From Oscillospiraceae bacterium (GTDB taxonomy: Bacteria > Bacillota > Clostridia > Oscillospirales > Ruminococcaceae): a stretch of 17,035 nucleotides of DNA. Under the pieces are notes generated by a model. It ran no database searches, was not told the DNA's origin, and saw only the letters and a list, made by a program, of their open reading frames with translations. Positions 1 to 7,917 of this stretch are shown here, one piece after another. The stretch spans positions 1 to 17,035 of the forward strand of contig JAGBFZ010000389.1 of NCBI GenBank assembly GCA_018110855.1, in the 5' to 3' direction. The translations under genes and the position numbers were made by a program. The first letter of the stretch is position 1; each line of letters begins with the position of its first letter.

Positions 1-723
1 CCGACCCTTTTCCTCGCTGATGGGAAGCAGATATTCTCTTCCCGTCCTGAGAGCATAGGGAGAATTGGAATAGACCTCCTCTGTTTCGGAAAATCCCCTG
101 TTATCGTCGGCAACGGCATGAATGACCTTAATGGTGTATTTAATGCTGCCGTCACCCGCAGGCTCAGCGGAAATGATCTCCCCGTCAAGGAAGAATTCCG
201 TTTCCGAAAGCACCCTGTCCTCAACGAAATATTCCTCATCATCGGTATTTCGGGACATTGCAGTGTAAACGCTGCTGTCGGTATAGGCAAGGTTCAGGGA
301 AAGATAGCTCATATCCTCCGAGCTGTCCAGATGATCGCTGTAATCCCAGCCCATTTCGGCAGTTACATAGTTGTATTCGGCTTCCTCACATTCCCCCATT
401 GCAATGTCTGCACAGCCGTTTTCATCGTAATAGCCGTCGGCAGCAGACGAAGAAGTCTCCGACTTTGCTATGTTCATGTTATCGGACAATGCCGATACCG
501 CAAATATCGCTGCCGCAAAAACAGCAGCTGCGGCGGCAAAGGCCCTGAAAGCATTGCTTCTGCGGACGGGACGGGAGCGTTCGCATTCCTCAGCGGCGGA
601 CACGAATGGGGTGATATCCGTGTCCGCAGGGTCTGAGGACGAAATATTTTCCCAGAGCTTATCCATGTCGGGGGCTGATGAATCGGTTAAATTTATGTAG
701 TCCTTTTCGAAATCCTTATTCAT
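1..723 (-). CDS. Putative membrane-anchored anti-sigma factor (partial, C-terminus beyond window)
   Basis: An open frame of 241 codons runs from an ATG at 721-723 off the left edge without a stop. The ATG overlaps the stop of the sigma factor gene by one base (TAATG), behind a perfect AAGGAGG site in the end of that gene, so the two are probably translationally coupled. The N-terminal ~57 residues are acidic and polar, with a PDMDKLWENI stretch (residues 18-27). A single Ala/Phe-rich membrane segment lies at about residues 58-79, after an arginine cluster. An acidic, Tyr- and Ser-rich presumed extracytoplasmic domain follows. Cytoplasmic head, one membrane pass and external sensor is the usual plan of ECF anti-sigma factors. 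That role is inferred from position and topology: no zinc-binding HxxxCxxC motif of the ZAS type is visible. It could also be another membrane protein regulated with the sigma factor. Confidence 0.6.
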   Translation of the reverse strand, partial: MNKDFEKDYINLTDSSAPDMDKLWENISSSDPADTDITPFVSAAEECERSRPVRRSNAFRAFAAAAAVFAAAIFAVSALSDNMNIAKSETSSSAADGYYDENGCADIAMGECEEAEYNYVTAEMGWDYSDHLDSSEDMSYLSLNLAYTDSSVYTAMSRNTDDEEYFVEDRVLSETEFFLDGEIISAEPAGDGSIKYTIKVIHAVADDNRGFSETEEVYSNSPYALRTGREYLLPISEEKGR

Positions 724-1277
724 TACAGCACCTCCTTGTAAAGCCTTCTGAGCTGTTTTATTCCTTGGCTGTAACGCCATGCCGCCGTTCCCGCAGGTAT
801 TCGCAGCACATCTGCAATTTCGGAAAAGGTCAGACCGCAGCATATTTTCAGATGGACGACCTCCCGCTTGTCCTCGGGGAGAGTCATAAGAAGCTGCTCG
901 GCATTCATGCGTGACGTTACCATATCCTCAGCGTCCAAGCTGTCGGGAATATCCGAAAGGGGGTGACTTTCTTCGTCCCCGTCCGAAACGCTTGAGGGAA
1001 TTTCACGGCTCTGCTTCCGCAGGATATCCAGAGCAAGATTCCTTGCGGAAATGAGCAGCCATTTTTTATGCCCGAGTCCCTCTCTGTAAACCGAAGCCGC
1101 GGACTTCAGCTTCAGAAAGAACTCGGAGGTAACGTCCTCCGCCGTATGAGTATCGCGGCAGAGTCTCAGCACCGAGGAATATATAAGTTTTCCGTATTCC
1201 TCATAAATTGCTTTCAGCCCCTGCATATCGCCCTGTGTTATCAAAGCGAAGTTTTTTGCAAAACTGCTTTCAGTCAT
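723..1277 (-). CDS. RNA polymerase sigma factor, sigma-70 family, ECF type
   Basis: A protein of about 184 residues with the two-domain layout of extracytoplasmic-function sigma factors. Region 2 (about residues 16-70) includes an AEDVTSEFFLKL helix, the core-binding and -10 recognition part. Region 4 near the C-terminus (about 127-182) has the LPEDKREVVHLKICCGLTFS signature followed by a helix-turn-helix, IADVLRIPAGTAAWRY, which should read the -35 element. An acidic linker of about 30 residues joins them. I chose the ATG at 1275-1277 because GGGGTGA sits six bases upstream; a GTG at 1284-1286 would add three residues but has a weaker site. The gene is coupled to the membrane protein downstream, the usual sigma/anti-sigma arrangement. 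The signal sensed cannot be read from the sequence. Confidence 0.88.
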   Translation of the reverse strand: MTESSFAKNFALITQGDMQGLKAIYEEYGKLIYSSVLRLCRDTHTAEDVTSEFFLKLKSAASVYREGLGHKKWLLISARNLALDILRKQSREIPSSVSDGDEESHPLSDIPDSLDAEDMVTSRMNAEQLLMTLPEDKREVVHLKICCGLTFSEIADVLRIPAGTAAWRYSQGIKQLRRLYKEVL

Positions 1278-1293
1278 TAACTTCACCCCATCT

Positions 1294-1307
1294 GACAGAT
1301 ATCTGTC
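1294..1307. promoter_or_regulatory. 14-bp perfect palindrome in the sigma factor leader
   Basis: GACAGATATCTGTC is a perfect dyad centred about 23 bp upstream of the sigma factor ATG, flanked by a further CTGTCTG repeat. It could be an operator or a small hairpin next to the ribosome binding site. The rest of the upstream region to the terminator (1308-1411) is very AT-rich and I found no convincing -35/-10 pair. The function is not known. Confidence 0.35.
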
Positions 1308-1411
1308 TGTCTGACCGTTTTCATATTCTTATACGATTTATGAATGATGATTTTATGATATTATTTTGTAAATATATTATGAATATTTTGTAATACAGCT
1401 TATCATAAAAA

Positions 1412-1443
1412 CTCCCGCAAAGGAGCAATGATCTTTGCGGGAG
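1412..1443 (-). terminator. Rho-independent terminator of the transglutaminase/SDR operon
   Basis: A perfect 11-bp GC-rich stem (CTCCCGCAAAG paired with CTTTGCGGGAG, loop of 10) lies eight bases past the stop of the short-chain dehydrogenase gene. On the minus strand it is followed by GTTTTTATG, a short T run. No T run follows it on the plus strand, so it serves the minus-strand operon and insulates the sigma factor gene. Confidence 0.85.
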
Positions 1444-1451
1444 AAAAATTT

Positions 1452-2243
1452 TCAAATCTGCTTCTTTCCGCTCTGAAGCGTGTAGGAAACAGCGCAGGCA
1501 AGGCATAAGGGTGCAAATTTAACAGCCGTCATTGCAAGCTGCATTTTTGCAGTGGGAATTATCATCAGCTTGTTCTGCTTCATTTTAGAAAGAGTGTAAG
1601 CGGCACAGTAACGGGGAGTTATGCCCTTCATAAAGCCCTCGATACCCGCCCTTGCATTAAACTCTGTGCTGACAGGTCCGGGACAGAGAACGGAAACATG
1701 AACATCGCTTTTCCTTCTTCTCAGCTCCTCATAAACCGCCTGAGTCTGCCTTATAACGTAGCTTTTTGTTGAATAATAGGTGCTCATAAGCGGTCCGGGG
1801 AGCAGTCCTGCGGTAGAAGCAACATTTAAAATATATCCCCTGTTCTGCTTGGTAAATTCCTTGAGAAACAGCTTGAAAAGGATATGGACTGCCTTGATAT
1901 TCACATCTATCATCTCAAGCTCTCTTGAGAGAGAGGTCTCGGTAAATTCACCGTAAAGCCCGAAGCCTGCGTTGTTTATAAGAATATCGGGCTTGTATTT
2001 TCTCGACTTTGCAAAAAGGTCGATGCAGCTTTTGGGGTCGGACAGGTCTGCGGGAATAATAACGCAGTTATCCCTGCCAAGCTCGTCCCGCAGCTTTTCA
2101 AGTGCCTCCTCATTCCTTCCCGACAGAATAAGAAAGCAGCCCATTTTACCAAGAAGCCTTGCAAATTCCGCACCTATCCCCGAGCTTGCCCCCGTAATAA
2201 CAGCGCAGTGCTCCTTTGAGGGATCCCAGAAATTATTTTTCAT
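1452..2243 (-). CDS. Short-chain dehydrogenase/reductase (classical SDR)
   Basis: A 263-residue NAD(P)-dependent oxidoreductase with a Rossmann fold. Visible family motifs are the cofactor loop TGASSGIG (17-24), NNAG (90-93), an active-site Ser at 143 and the Tyr156-x3-Lys160 pair. An arginine after the second strand (SGRN, 41-44) suggests NADP(H). The substrate cannot be read from the sequence. The last ~40 residues are hydrophobic and may touch the membrane, as in some SDRs acting on lipids. The start lies inside the end of the transglutaminase gene (11-bp overlap), so it is the coupled last gene of the operon, just before the terminator. The operon link suggests, but does not show, a role in envelope or lipid metabolism. 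Confidence 0.88.
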   Translation of the reverse strand: MKNNFWDPSKEHCAVITGASSGIGAEFARLLGKMGCFLILSGRNEEALEKLRDELGRDNCVIIPADLSDPKSCIDLFAKSRKYKPDILINNAGFGLYGEFTETSLSRELEMIDVNIKAVHILFKLFLKEFTKQNRGYILNVASTAGLLPGPLMSTYYSTKSYVIRQTQAVYEELRRRKSDVHVSVLCPGPVSTEFNARAGIEGFMKGITPRYCAAYTLSKMKQNKLMIIPTAKMQLAMTAVKFAPLCLACAVSYTLQSGKKQI

Positions 2244-4518
2244 TCCTTGATCTTCCTTTCCGATTCATTCTTCTGAGCTTTTTCTGCTCCTTTGTATATG
2301 ACCTTACAGCAAAGCGTATTTTTTCATATGCGGCAATGGCAGCGTCTTTTCCCGATATATCCGCATTTGAGTCAAAGAGAGCATTTTCCGCAATAAAAGC
2401 AAAATTGCCCGTTTCGCAGCCTGTGAGCCTTTCTATCTCCAATGCAAGCTCATAAGGCGTCATGGCATCGGAATGTCTGAAAACACTCGCGGATATTTTT
2501 CGTGATATCCTGATATAAACCTGTCTGATACATTCCTCGGGGGGCATTTTGCTTATCCTGCGGATAAAGCGCTTTTCCGCAGCTGCGGGTATCAGCAGAA
2601 CAGCCGCAAGGGCGAGAATGAGCAGTATTCCCGAGATCACACAGATAACGAAAACAAGGCTGTAATCCACCTTAAGCTCAAAGCCTGTGTTCCTTTCCGT
2701 ATCCGAAGAAAGAGAGTAATCTCCCGCAATAGTCGGCTCAAACACTATCCATCCCATGTTCTGAATATACACCTCGGGATATGCATGGGAACAGCTGTCC
2801 TTAACGGAAAACACATTGTCTCTGCCTGTGATATCGGGAGAATAGCCCTCGGTATAGCGTACAGTCAGTCCCAAAGAGCGTGCCATGAGCACATATGCGG
2901 TGGCATAATGCGTGCAGCTTCCCCGCTTGCTTTCAAAGAGAAAATATTCCACGCTGGGGTCTGACGGTATATAATTCAGATCATAGATATAACCGTTTGA
3001 GGTGAAATAGGTCTGAAGAGCCTCTGCCTTCTGCCAGTCATACTCAAGTCCTGCGGTAATTTCCTCTGCAAACGCCTTTATTTCGGGGGATATCTCCTCA
3101 GTGTTCTTCTCATATTCGGGAGTGCGGTATTCCATCGCCTGTGTATGAACATTTAAGAATGCCTCGGCGTTTTCGTAAAGAGGGTCGTTGTTTTCACTGA
3201 GGATATCGCACAGCTCCGAAAGCATTTCAACGCATTTTTCATTGTCAAAATCCGCTCCTCCCAGCTGCAGCCACAGATATCTCGAGCGGAACTCATCGTA
3301 ATACATCAACTGATAGGACATATTCGGGTCATGAGGCAGCTCTTTGTTTCTGAATACCCCTCCCCGTGTAACGTATATCATATCCCGTTTTGAGTTAGGA
3401 ATAATTTTGACCGTTCTCGCAGGAGCGATATAATATACCGCTCCGAAGTTCTCGGGTATAACATTCATTATCCTCAGCTCATCGGAAAAATCGGAAAATC
3501 CCGCAAGTCTTGAAAGACCGTATTTATCGGAAAAGCCCTCTGAATAGCCGTCTGCGGCAATAATAGCATTTCTCAGCTTTTCAAGGCTGCGCTTTTCAGC
3601 TTCCTCCGCCCATTCCTCATTCAGACAATAGGGCTCGCTGTAATCAGGGTCGCTGTACCACCTGAGATTTTCCATATCGTACAGGTCAAAGGTCTGACGC
3701 TTGAAATAAGTCATGCCTTCCCCGTAAAGCATATATAAATATCTGTTTGAAAAATTACGGAAGGAGTCGGGACCTCCCGAAAATTCGCTGAATACCGAAT
3801 AGTCGCTCAGTGGACGATTATTTTCGCTGTTCATGAAAAGCCGCTCAAATTCATCATAATACCTTGCCTCGGATTCCTTCGGGATAAGGGCAGATATCAT
3901 CAGCAGCACAAAGGCAAAGACCGACGCCGAAAAAACCGCCGCTCTGTTTCCCGCCGTTATCCGTCCGCTGCTGCTTTTTTCCCTGAGAGAAGTCATCAGC
4001 ACAGCAATATTAAGCATTGCAATAAGAGCGATGTAGACGTTATTAATATCCGTAAGGACCTTTACCGACAATGCAAAGGGTATTATGCTCACAAGAGTGA
4101 GAAAGGACATTCGGTAAAGCACGCAGGAAAAATAATAGACCGAAACGGCAAAAAAGGGAACAAAGCTTACCAGCAGGGCGAGAATATATTCCGTCTGCGT
4201 TTCCGCCTCGTCTGCGCCTGTGAGGAACCACCTCTGAAAGCCCGCTCCCCAGTCATAGCCGAAAATGAGCGAGAAAAAGGTCCTCAGCAGAAAAACAGCA
4301 AGAAAGGCTATCATTATGCCGCCTGCAAGATGGTGCTTGTTTGTGAAATTGCAAAGCAGGAACATGGCGGCGGTAAAGATAAGTATGCCCGCCGTCCAGA
4401 ACGAAAACAGGGGTATTGAGTAGACCGAAAATACTCCAAGGCTCATTACCGTGGAAAGCGCAAAGGGGAGTATCTCCCGTCTGCGGCTCTTAAAAAAATC
4501 AGCAATTTTCTCTTTCAT
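2233..4518 (-). CDS. Multi-pass membrane transglutaminase-like protein (TgpA/YebA type)
   Basis: A 761-residue protein. The first ~213 residues hold six or seven hydrophobic segments (about 16-36, 39-56, 63-88, 108-132, 135-152, 157-176, 195-213). A large external region follows with a transglutaminase-like core: Cys535 in RGSCTHYA, His578 in CSHAYPEVY and Glu594 in VFEPT, the probable catalytic triad. One more membrane helix (about 620-645) precedes a basic cytoplasmic tail with a DUF4129-like stretch. Length and layout match Bacillus YebA and Pseudomonas TgpA. The family is presumed to act on peptide or protein substrates outside the membrane, as ligase or protease; the true reaction is unsettled. 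The ATG overlaps the DUF58 stop (TGATG) behind GGAGAG. Many members have Asp at the third triad position where this one has Glu, as I recall the family. Confidence 0.9.
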   Translation of the reverse strand: MKEKIADFFKSRRREILPFALSTVMSLGVFSVYSIPLFSFWTAGILIFTAAMFLLCNFTNKHHLAGGIMIAFLAVFLLRTFFSLIFGYDWGAGFQRWFLTGADEAETQTEYILALLVSFVPFFAVSVYYFSCVLYRMSFLTLVSIIPFALSVKVLTDINNVYIALIAMLNIAVLMTSLREKSSSGRITAGNRAAVFSASVFAFVLLMISALIPKESEARYYDEFERLFMNSENNRPLSDYSVFSEFSGGPDSFRNFSNRYLYMLYGEGMTYFKRQTFDLYDMENLRWYSDPDYSEPYCLNEEWAEEAEKRSLEKLRNAIIAADGYSEGFSDKYGLSRLAGFSDFSDELRIMNVIPENFGAVYYIAPARTVKIIPNSKRDMIYVTRGGVFRNKELPHDPNMSYQLMYYDEFRSRYLWLQLGGADFDNEKCVEMLSELCDILSENNDPLYENAEAFLNVHTQAMEYRTPEYEKNTEEISPEIKAFAEEITAGLEYDWQKAEALQTYFTSNGYIYDLNYIPSDPSVEYFLFESKRGSCTHYATAYVLMARSLGLTVRYTEGYSPDITGRDNVFSVKDSCSHAYPEVYIQNMGWIVFEPTIAGDYSLSSDTERNTGFELKVDYSLVFVICVISGILLILALAAVLLIPAAAEKRFIRRISKMPPEECIRQVYIRISRKISASVFRHSDAMTPYELALEIERLTGCETGNFAFIAENALFDSNADISGKDAAIAAYEKIRFAVRSYTKEQKKLRRMNRKGRSRNEK

Positions 4519-5753
4519 CAGGTCTCTCCCCCCTTCATTCTCACAACTCGGGGAGATTCGGAGGCAGAATATATAACCGTCTGCAATGCGCCCTTGCCCT
4601 CTCCGCCGTCAGAAGCGAGAAGGCTGTCAAGCTCTTCGTCAAGATAGGGAGTGCAGAACAGGCAAACACTGCCCTTCTGATTTTTAAGCTCCTCCTCGGG
4701 AAAACGTTCTCCCGAGCTGCGGAAGCTGTATGACGCAAGCTCCGTTCTTATAGCAGTAAGGTCGTTTTCATCGTAAACGGGGAAGCATTCCCAGCCGTTT
4801 CTGCCCATAAGAAAATAGCTTACCGAATAATTTTTCAGGATAAATGCTCTGACAATGCCAAGAGACTGCTCTGCGGCATTCTGCGACATGAGAAAAGGAA
4901 GCTCGTCCATCCCGCAACCCTCATATCTGCTGTCTGCGGCAACTGCGGGAAGAAATGCCTTATCAGAGCAGAATACGCTGTCAAGAATTATTGATACCGA
5001 TGAACAGGCAGTCTCATCGTCTGTTCGTACAAGAAGCCTGCCCCGCTTGACGGACTGCTTCCAGTTAATGCGCTTGAGAGGGTCTCCCGGCATATAATCC
5101 CTGTTTTCAAAGCCCGGGAATCCGCCGAAGGTAAATGAACTGCTTTCGGTAACGTCCTCGCTGTCATCGGAGAAAGCGGAAAGCTCCGCCGCCCGTGAAA
5201 CTGTGGGGTCGTCAAAGCTCACATCGGGGATATCGGGAATGACCGACGCAGTAAAGCGCAGAGAGCTTATATCTGCGCTCTTCACCTCAAAGGAAACAAG
5301 CCCGAAATAATCCGAAACTCTCACGCTTTTCACGCCTATCTCTGCGGGACCGCTAATCCTCGCCTTGTAGGAAACGGTAATGCTTTCGGTATCAAAGGGC
5401 ATTACCGAGACTGTGCAGAGCTTGTTCTCCGCATAAACCGAGGGGGTGTCCGTCATATCCGCAAGCACGGGAGGAGTAGGGAGAAACGTGCCGTTTGTGA
5501 TACTTACCGTAATCTCGCAGCTGTCACCCTTGCACATTATCAGAGAATCGGTCTCGCAGGAAACGTATATCCTGCGAACAAAAATAAGTGTCATCAGCAC
5601 AGAGAGAACAGGCGCAACCGCAAAGGCAGCCACTAAAAACCAGCCCACCCGTCCGCTGAGATACAGCGCAAATATCACCGACAGAGCGACTGCCGCCAAG
5701 TAATTCACAAGGCTCTCCAGAACGGGCATTATTTTAGCAAATTTCATCTTCAT
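4518..5753 (-). CDS. DUF58 domain protein (YeaD-like), membrane-anchored
   Basis: A 411-residue protein from the ATG at 5751-5753, which follows the moxR stop by 4 bp. An open frame continues upstream to 5876, but that would overlap moxR by more than 100 bp with a non-homologous leader, so I reject it. Two membrane helices lie at about residues 15-33 and 37-58. A beta-rich region follows, then the DUF58 signature around 216-235 (RDYMPGDPLKRINWKQS). A von Willebrand A-like segment begins at about 254 (SIILDS) with a degenerate metal site. DUF58 proteins occur next to MoxR ATPases and transglutaminases in many bacteria and are thought to be partners of the ATPase; the exact role is unknown. Confidence 0.88.
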   Translation of the reverse strand: MKMKFAKIMPVLESLVNYLAAVALSVIFALYLSGRVGWFLVAAFAVAPVLSVLMTLIFVRRIYVSCETDSLIMCKGDSCEITVSITNGTFLPTPPVLADMTDTPSVYAENKLCTVSVMPFDTESITVSYKARISGPAEIGVKSVRVSDYFGLVSFEVKSADISSLRFTASVIPDIPDVSFDDPTVSRAAELSAFSDDSEDVTESSSFTFGGFPGFENRDYMPGDPLKRINWKQSVKRGRLLVRTDDETACSSVSIILDSVFCSDKAFLPAVAADSRYEGCGMDELPFLMSQNAAEQSLGIVRAFILKNYSVSYFLMGRNGWECFPVYDENDLTAIRTELASYSFRSSGERFPEEELKNQKGSVCLFCTPYLDEELDSLLASDGGEGKGALQTVIYSASESPRVVRMKGGET

Positions 5754-5757
5754 AATA

Positions 5758-6711
5758 TCATTCCACAGGGACAGGGACCTGAGACAGAAGCATATTGACC
5801 GCTCCCTCGGGACTTCCGCAGAGAGACCTGCCCTTTGGCGTAAGGATGATTCTGTGGGAGAGAACGTATGGCGCAAGGAACTTCACATCATCGGGGATAA
5901 CATAGGCTCTGCCCGAAATGAGAGCATATGCCTTGGCGGTGTTATAAAGAGCAATGCTTCCTCTGGGGCTGACTCCCAGCTTTATATGCTCCGCCTGTCG
6001 GGTGGCATTTACCAGCTCGATTATATATCTGCTGATATTCTCGCTGCACCTTACAAGGCGTGCTTTTTCCATAAGAGACATTATATCCTCGCAGGAAATG
6101 ACAGGCTCAAGAGATTTAGGAGAAAGGCTGCTTTCATTTTTTGCAAGAATAGCAAGCTCGTCATTCTTGTCGGGATAACCCATGCTTATTTTCATAACGA
6201 ATCTGTCCATCTGAGCCTCGGGAAGATGATAGGTACCGTAGGTCTCAACGGGATTCTGAGTGGCAAGCACCATAAAAGGCTTAGGGAGTGGATATATCTC
6301 GCCGTCAAGGCTCACCTGTCCCTCCTCCATTATCTCAAGAAGTGCCGACTGAGATTTGGGCGAAGCACGGTTTATCTCATCGGCAAGGAGAAAATTGCAG
6401 AATGCGGCTCCCTTTCTGAACTCTCCTGTACCCGAGGTGTTTATCATGGTAAAGCCCGTGATATCCGAGGGCATGATGTCGGGAGTCATCTGTATCCTGC
6501 CGAAGCTGCCTCCGCAGGAACGGGCAATTGAAGAAACAAGGCGGGTCTTTCCCACCCCGGGAACGTCCTCGATAAGAACGTGTCCCCCCGTGAGCATAGC
6601 GGTAATAACAAGCTCGATGGACTTTCTTTTTCCGACGATGACTTTTTCGGTATTCTCAATAAGAGCGGAAATTGCGGCATTTTTATCTGAGGGTCTTTCG
6701 GTCATTTTCAT
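5758..6711 (-). CDS. MoxR-family AAA+ ATPase (YeaC-like)
   Basis: A 317-residue ATPase of the MoxR branch, chaperone-like enzymes that assemble or activate partner proteins. Walker A is EDVPGVGKT (48-56), Walker B is LLADEIN (108-114), sensor 1 is ATQNP (150-154), an arginine finger is likely in MDRF (Arg170), and sensor 2 is SPRG (248-251). Length is normal for the family. The ATG at 6709-6711 follows GGAGG closely. It is the first gene of the MoxR-DUF58-transglutaminase trio in the same order as Bacillus yeaC-yeaD-yebA. The likely clients are the DUF58 and transglutaminase proteins; this is inference from conserved gene order. Confidence 0.94.
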   Translation of the reverse strand: MKMTERPSDKNAAISALIENTEKVIVGKRKSIELVITAMLTGGHVLIEDVPGVGKTRLVSSIARSCGGSFGRIQMTPDIMPSDITGFTMINTSGTGEFRKGAAFCNFLLADEINRASPKSQSALLEIMEEGQVSLDGEIYPLPKPFMVLATQNPVETYGTYHLPEAQMDRFVMKISMGYPDKNDELAILAKNESSLSPKSLEPVISCEDIMSLMEKARLVRCSENISRYIIELVNATRQAEHIKLGVSPRGSIALYNTAKAYALISGRAYVIPDDVKFLAPYVLSHRIILTPKGRSLCGSPEGAVNMLLSQVPVPVE

Positions 6712-6740
6712 TATCCTCCAATTTTTTTATGCAAACAGAA

Positions 6741-6774
6741 TCAGCAGCGGATATATGGTATTTTCCGCTGCTGA
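6741..6774 (-). terminator. Hairpin between the LRR gene and moxR, possible partial terminator
   Basis: TCAGCAGCGGA pairs perfectly with TCCGCTGCTGA (11 bp, loop of 12) six bases past the stop of the leucine-rich-repeat gene. On the minus strand it is followed by TTCTGTTTGC, a poor T run, so termination may be incomplete. It would lower expression of moxR and downstream genes relative to the repeat protein, or it may protect the upstream mRNA end. Confidence 0.5.
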
Positions 6775-6780
6775 GTGTGA

Positions 6781-7917
6781 TCATTTCTTTTTGTTTACCA
6801 CAAGCAGGGTGATTGTAACTGCAAGGGCTGCGCAGAGAACTGCAATTATAAGCACAGATATTCCGCTGAATGAGGACGCTGCGGGAGCTGATGCAGGGAC
6901 CTCGCTCTGAGTCTCAGAAGCGGTCTCGGCAGGTTTTTCCTCGGAAGCCTCCGTTGTCTCCTCGGCGGAGCTTTCTGCCTCCGAAGCAGTCTCTTCGGTT
7001 TCGGCAGCCGATTCGGCGGGCGTTGTTTCCGAGGGCTGAGGAGGTACATAAACGCTGTCCTCGCTGAGGTCATTGCTTACGGAAACAAAGTTATTTATCA
7101 GACCGTCAAAGCCCTCGCTGTCCTCATAGGTGTGAACAGTTACCTTGACATTCTGAAAGGAGCTTTCGTTTGCGGAGAAAGCCTTGTCACCGTAAAAATA
7201 TATATCCGTCAGATCATGACAGTCGGAAAATGCGCCGTTACCTATCTTTTCCACCTGAGGACCGAAATGCATTTCCGTAAAGGAGCATTTTGCAAAGCAG
7301 TAATCGGGTATCTCGGTTATAGCAACGGGGAGAGCAAAACTTTTGAGTGCCTTGCAGTCGGAAAATGCGCCTGTTCCGATAGAAGTGACCTCTGCGGGAA
7401 CGGCAAATTCCTCCACCTGCTCGCAGCCCTCAAAGGCATAGTCACCTATAACGCGAAGAGTGGCGGGAATGGAAATTTTAAGGAGCTTTCGGTTTCCCGA
7501 AAAGGCTCTCTGTCCGATGGTCTCGGTGTTTGAGGGGAGACTGATATACGAAAGCTGATTCCTTGAGGACATTGCATTTTCGGGGATAACACCGTTTTCG
7601 GTCTTGCAGCCTGCCAGCTCTAAAAATTCCACATTGGGATAACCGCAGAGAGCGGAATAATCCGAAGCGTTCATGGTTCCGCCGCTGACTGCGATCTTTG
7701 TGATGGTGTTAAGATCAGCGCCGTCCTTTGCCTTTTCAATGGCATCGGAGAGCTTTCCCGTTTCAAACCGGGTCACTGTGACAGCAACTCCCGTTTCCTC
7801 CGCCGCAATATCCATAGAAAGGGGAAGGATAACAAAGCTCAGTATCATGACTATCGCCATTATAAGCATTACCACACGAGTTATGTTTTTCTTTTTCTGC
7901 TCGCTCATCTTTCTCAT
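6781..7917 (-). CDS. Membrane-anchored BspA-type leucine-rich-repeat protein
   Basis: A 378-residue protein with a lysine-rich start and a hydrophobic segment at about 15-34 (signal peptide or anchor). LRR_5/BspA-type repeats of about 23 residues span about 96-245, with recurring units such as VTSIGTGAFSDCKALKSFALP. A spacer of about 60 residues made almost only of Glu, Thr, Ser, Ala and Pro (291-349) follows, then a C-terminal membrane helix (350-374) ending in three lysines. There is no LPxTG sorting signal. This is a repeat domain on a flexible stalk, probably exposed outside the membrane. BspA-like repeats often mediate binding in gut Firmicutes; no partner is known here. The start is uncertain: the ATG at 7915-7917 has an AAAGGA site 12 bases away, and a second ATG nine bases inside has GAGAAAG. 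It lies 45 bp after the DUF1444-like gene. Confidence 0.82.
   Translation of the reverse strand: MRKMSEQKKKNITRVVMLIMAIVMILSFVILPLSMDIAAEETGVAVTVTRFETGKLSDAIEKAKDGADLNTITKIAVSGGTMNASDYSALCGYPNVEFLELAGCKTENGVIPENAMSSRNQLSYISLPSNTETIGQRAFSGNRKLLKISIPATLRVIGDYAFEGCEQVEEFAVPAEVTSIGTGAFSDCKALKSFALPVAITEIPDYCFAKCSFTEMHFGPQVEKIGNGAFSDCHDLTDIYFYGDKAFSANESSFQNVKVTVHTYEDSEGFDGLINNFVSVSNDLSEDSVYVPPQPSETTPAESAAETEETASEAESSAEETTEASEEKPAETASETQSEVPASAPAASSFSGISVLIIAVLCAALAVTITLLVVNKKK

Noticed and set aside
118..636. Plus-strand open frames opposite the presumed anti-sigma gene
   Set aside because: The minus-strand frame is continuous from a coupled start with a membrane helix and a normal acidic outside domain; the plus-strand frames have no ribosome binding site or recognisable domain.
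5754..5876. Upstream extension of the DUF58 reading frame
   Set aside because: It would overlap moxR by more than 100 bp and add a leader rich in Arg and Ser with no DUF58 likeness; the ATG at 5753 fits the usual short gap between coupled genes.
5854..6910. Two plus-strand open frames opposite moxR
   Set aside because: MoxR motifs on the minus strand are complete; the opposite frames are shadows without family features.
6900..7040. Low-complexity Glu/Ser/Thr/Ala-coding stretch as a DNA repeat or recombination site
   Set aside because: The DNA has no regular repeat unit; it is codon-level low complexity from the protein stalk.
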